DNA of 64,000 nucleotides from Sphingorhabdus sp. Alg239-R122. Lineage in GTDB: Bacteria > Pseudomonadota > Alphaproteobacteria > Sphingomonadales > Sphingomonadaceae. Shown here in pieces: positions 62,169 through 64,000 of this stretch; the first letter of the stretch is position 1; each line of letters starts with the position of its first letter. The stretch covers positions 160,342 through 224,341 of the forward strand of contig NZ_UNRC01000002.1 of NCBI RefSeq assembly GCF_900537065.1. The letters are read 5' to 3'. A program made the position numbers and the translations under genes. Below the pieces are notes generated by a model. It ran no database searches, was not told the origin of the DNA, and saw only the letters and a program-made list of their open reading frames with translations.

Positions 62169-63739
62169 TCCTCTTTCACATCATAGCTGCGATAGCGCAA
62201 TTTGCGCTCACCGTTTGCAGGGACAGTCGCGCGCCATATGATACGGCCATTCTTCCTGAATGTCCTGCCTTTGAACTTTTTGAGTGTTTCCTCGTCGTTC
62301 GGGTCGAACCGGACTTCGAATGTCACCGGGAAGGCATTGGCATTTTTGACAGTAACGACGTGACTGTCCCAGTTTTTGCCTTCCTTGTCGCCATAATCAT
62401 GGTCGATAGTGACATTGCTGGCCCCGCCCAGCATCAATTCGATTTCCTCGCCGACCGCTTTGTCATCCATTGATGCCTCACCGACCAGCTGGCGCAGGCC
62501 TAACACGCGCTGGAAAAAAGTGAATTGTCCGGAAGGAAGGGGTTCGCCCAATCCGGATTTCTCTTCATTTTGTATGACGAAAAGTCGTTCGATATCGCCT
62601 TCGTCACTGCTGTCTGAAAAAGTGGAGCGGTAGATAATCTCGCCCTCGACCTGTTTTTTCGACAGGAACGCGACCTGCTTCTGGCTTTTCGCAGCCACAG
62701 TTACGGGGAAGGGGATGCGATAGAGCTTGAGGTCGCCCAGCTCCTCACGTTTAGCGACACGTGTGCCAGTCACTACAATGAATTCATCGGCTGCAGACTC
62801 CATGCGCATGGCAATAGGGGCAGAGGCAGGGGGCGGTGGAGGAGGTGGCGGCGGTATCGCGCCATACCTGGCTCTGCCAAGGCCGCTAGTTGTGGTGCCA
62901 TAGGGCCAGCAGTTAAAGCTGATATCCTGTCTTCCGGAGGGCGAGCTACCTGCTCCATTCCTATCATCGTCCACACGGTTGACTGTCCCCGCGATGGCAT
63001 TGGCGCTGGCATTCACAAAGCTGGTATCATCTGCGCTCGCCATGGTCATCCAGCCGAGCAGGTCTATCCGGTTGCCAGCACTGTTCAGTTCCGCCACATA
63101 ATTCGCCTGCCAGTCGAAATTGCTGGCGAGATAGGTAAGGGTGACCTGCATGCGCCCGCCCGGTTGATTACCCATGACCACCGAGAGTGTGGGTTTGGCG
63201 GTCAGGCCGCTTGGGACGGAGGGAAACAGTAGTGTCTGGTCCAGTCCGGTGCAGTAGAGCGATTCAAAACCCGCCTCTGTCTGCAATATTACGCGGTCGG
63301 GGTCGGAGCGGATTGTGCCGCTTTCCGTGGTGACCTCGCCCGTTGCGGGGTTGGTGCGGCGGATGGTCACCCGCTGCCCGGTAAAAGCGTCCAGCAGCCC
63401 GCGCTGTGACAAAAGCCGTGCATCGCGGTTTTTCTCTTCAATGCCGATGCCGCGTACCAGCGCGCTTTGCGGTAAGATGCCGCTGGCCACACCTTCAAAA
63501 CGGAGCGTGACGGGTCCTGCTGGCAGGTTGACTTCGCGTGTTTCGGTGACGAGTGCAAAGCCTTGCAAATAGTCCAGTTCAAGCGGACTTTCCGGATCGG
63601 CATTGGGGTTGCGATATATCGACACTTCCACGGCATCCGGGCCTGCGGATGTCACAACCGCATCATTTGCACCCTGCGCCAGGGCGGGTATGGCCATAAT
63701 GACTGGCAATATTGCCAATAAAGATAAGAAGATACGCAT
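62165..63739 (-). CDS. Secreted DUF4139 domain protein
   Basis: 524 residues. The signal peptide ends AIPALAQ. The N-terminal part (residues ~30-120) contains the VNLPAGPVTLRFEGVASGILPQSALV region seen in DUF4139/DUF4140-type proteins. A beta-rich DUF4139 region follows (YLASNFDWQANYVAEL, WMTMASADDTSF). A proline run and the segment DEFIVVTGTRVAKREELG lie near residues 290-335. The latter is like the TonB-box region of sphingomonad receptors. The C-terminal part continues the domain. It is probably periplasmic or outer-membrane associated. A second DUF4139 gene is upstream. Confidence 0.8.
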   Translation of the reverse strand: MRIFLSLLAILPVIMAIPALAQGANDAVVTSAGPDAVEVSIYRNPNADPESPLELDYLQGFALVTETREVNLPAGPVTLRFEGVASGILPQSALVRGIGIEEKNRDARLLSQRGLLDAFTGQRVTIRRTNPATGEVTTESGTIRSDPDRVILQTEAGFESLYCTGLDQTLLFPSVPSGLTAKPTLSVVMGNQPGGRMQVTLTYLASNFDWQANYVAELNSAGNRIDLLGWMTMASADDTSFVNASANAIAGTVNRVDDDRNGAGSSPSGRQDISFNCWPYGTTTSGLGRARYGAIPPPPPPPPPASAPIAMRMESAADEFIVVTGTRVAKREELGDLKLYRIPFPVTVAAKSQKQVAFLSKKQVEGEIIYRSTFSDSSDEGDIERLFVIQNEEKSGLGEPLPSGQFTFFQRVLGLRQLVGEASMDDKAVGEEIELMLGGASNVTIDHDYGDKEGKNWDSHVVTVKNANAFPVTFEVRFDPNDEETLKKFKGRTFRKNGRIIWRATVPANGERKLRYRSYDVKED

Positions 63740-63748
63740 TGACCCGCC

Positions 63749-64000
63749 TTACCAGCGTGTATCGTATGTGACTTTCAATATGGTTTCGCCATTGGCGGGC
63801 ACGGGCACCTGCCACACACGGGTATCGGCGGTCCGTTGCTTGCCAGGAATGCTTTCGCTTGGGATGCGTGTGTCGTTCCAGGAATAATAACGCTTCAGCC
63901 CCATCTGCGCGACATCGACTGTGACCGGCTGCGATTTCGCATTGGTTACTTTATAGTGCATGACGGTGCGCCAGAAGTTTTTTTGTCGCTCCACCGTGAC
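63749..64000 (-). CDS. Second DUF4139-like protein, 5' part outside window
   Basis: Only the last 83 codons are visible; the frame is still open at base 64000, so the apparent GTG start at 63994 is internal. The visible part (VERQKNFWRTVMHYKVTNAKSQPVTVDV, then VPANGETILKVTYDTRW) matches the C-terminal strand pattern of the neighbouring DUF4139 protein, which ends VPANGERKLRYRSYD. The gene ends nine bases before the start of that gene. The two are probably tandem duplicates in one operon. Confidence 0.75.
   Translation of the reverse strand, partial: VTVERQKNFWRTVMHYKVTNAKSQPVTVDVAQMGLKRYYSWNDTRIPSESIPGKQRTADTRVWQVPVPANGETILKVTYDTRW

Overview
The window reads as chromosomal DNA of an alphaproteobacterium, most likely a member of the Sphingomonadales. 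This rests on the rpmF-plsX-fabH-ihfA-merR gene order, a class I lysyl-tRNA synthetase, the aroQ-accB-accC operon, moderately high GC content by eye, and the style of the two-partner secretion and outer-membrane proteins. No rRNA, tRNA, insertion sequence, prophage structural gene or CRISPR array was found. Almost all of the sequence is densely packed coding DNA.

Layout. Bases 1-11301 hold a two-partner secretion pair: the 3' part of a TpsB/FhaC transporter and a giant secreted TpsA adhesin of about 3,224 residues. Bases 11354-17101 hold cysS translationally coupled to a D-2-hydroxyacid dehydrogenase, then a thiamine-diphosphate enzyme of the acetolactate synthase family followed by an aldehyde dehydrogenase. 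Bases 17105-27612 are the most unusual part. A Popeye-like membrane protein with a cyclic-nucleotide-type domain diverges from a tightly packed four-gene operon: a membrane-anchored pentaheme cytochrome, a lipoprotein with two HbpS/GlcG domains, an outer-membrane beta-barrel, and a 1,396-residue decaheme cytochrome fused to an LVIVD propeller. I read it as a candidate envelope electron-transfer (porin-cytochrome type) system. CRP-like sites lie in front of it and in front of the acetolactate synthase-like gene.

Bases 27677-31857 carry a divergent S24-repressor locus with a strong inverted-repeat operator, a doubled DUF1428 protein, a doubled VOC protein, a metallo-beta-lactamase-fold hydrolase and a MAPEG protein. 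Bases 32095-40489 are housekeeping: rpmF, plsX, fabH, ihfA, a MerR regulator, a SixA-like phosphatase lacking a normal start codon, a DinG-type helicase and class I lysyl-tRNA synthetase. Bases 40495-43386 form a divergent TetR-YeeE / GST-cupin module with two clear operator palindromes. Bases 43391-51440 hold a desaturase and a run of secreted or cytosolic peptidases and amidohydrolases around a prolyl-4-hydroxylase-like enzyme, with a decayed M20 peptidase tail at 44552-44611.

Bases 51581-64000 carry cytochrome b561, an Arg-rich RcnB-like protein with four calcium-loop-like repeats, a MOSC protein, the accC-accB-aroQ operon, typA, thpR, an AbgT transporter, a CBS protein, a small membrane protein, an acyl-CoA thioesterase and two DUF4139 proteins, the last cut by the window edge. 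Functions rest on motif and family recognition by eye; no searches were run.
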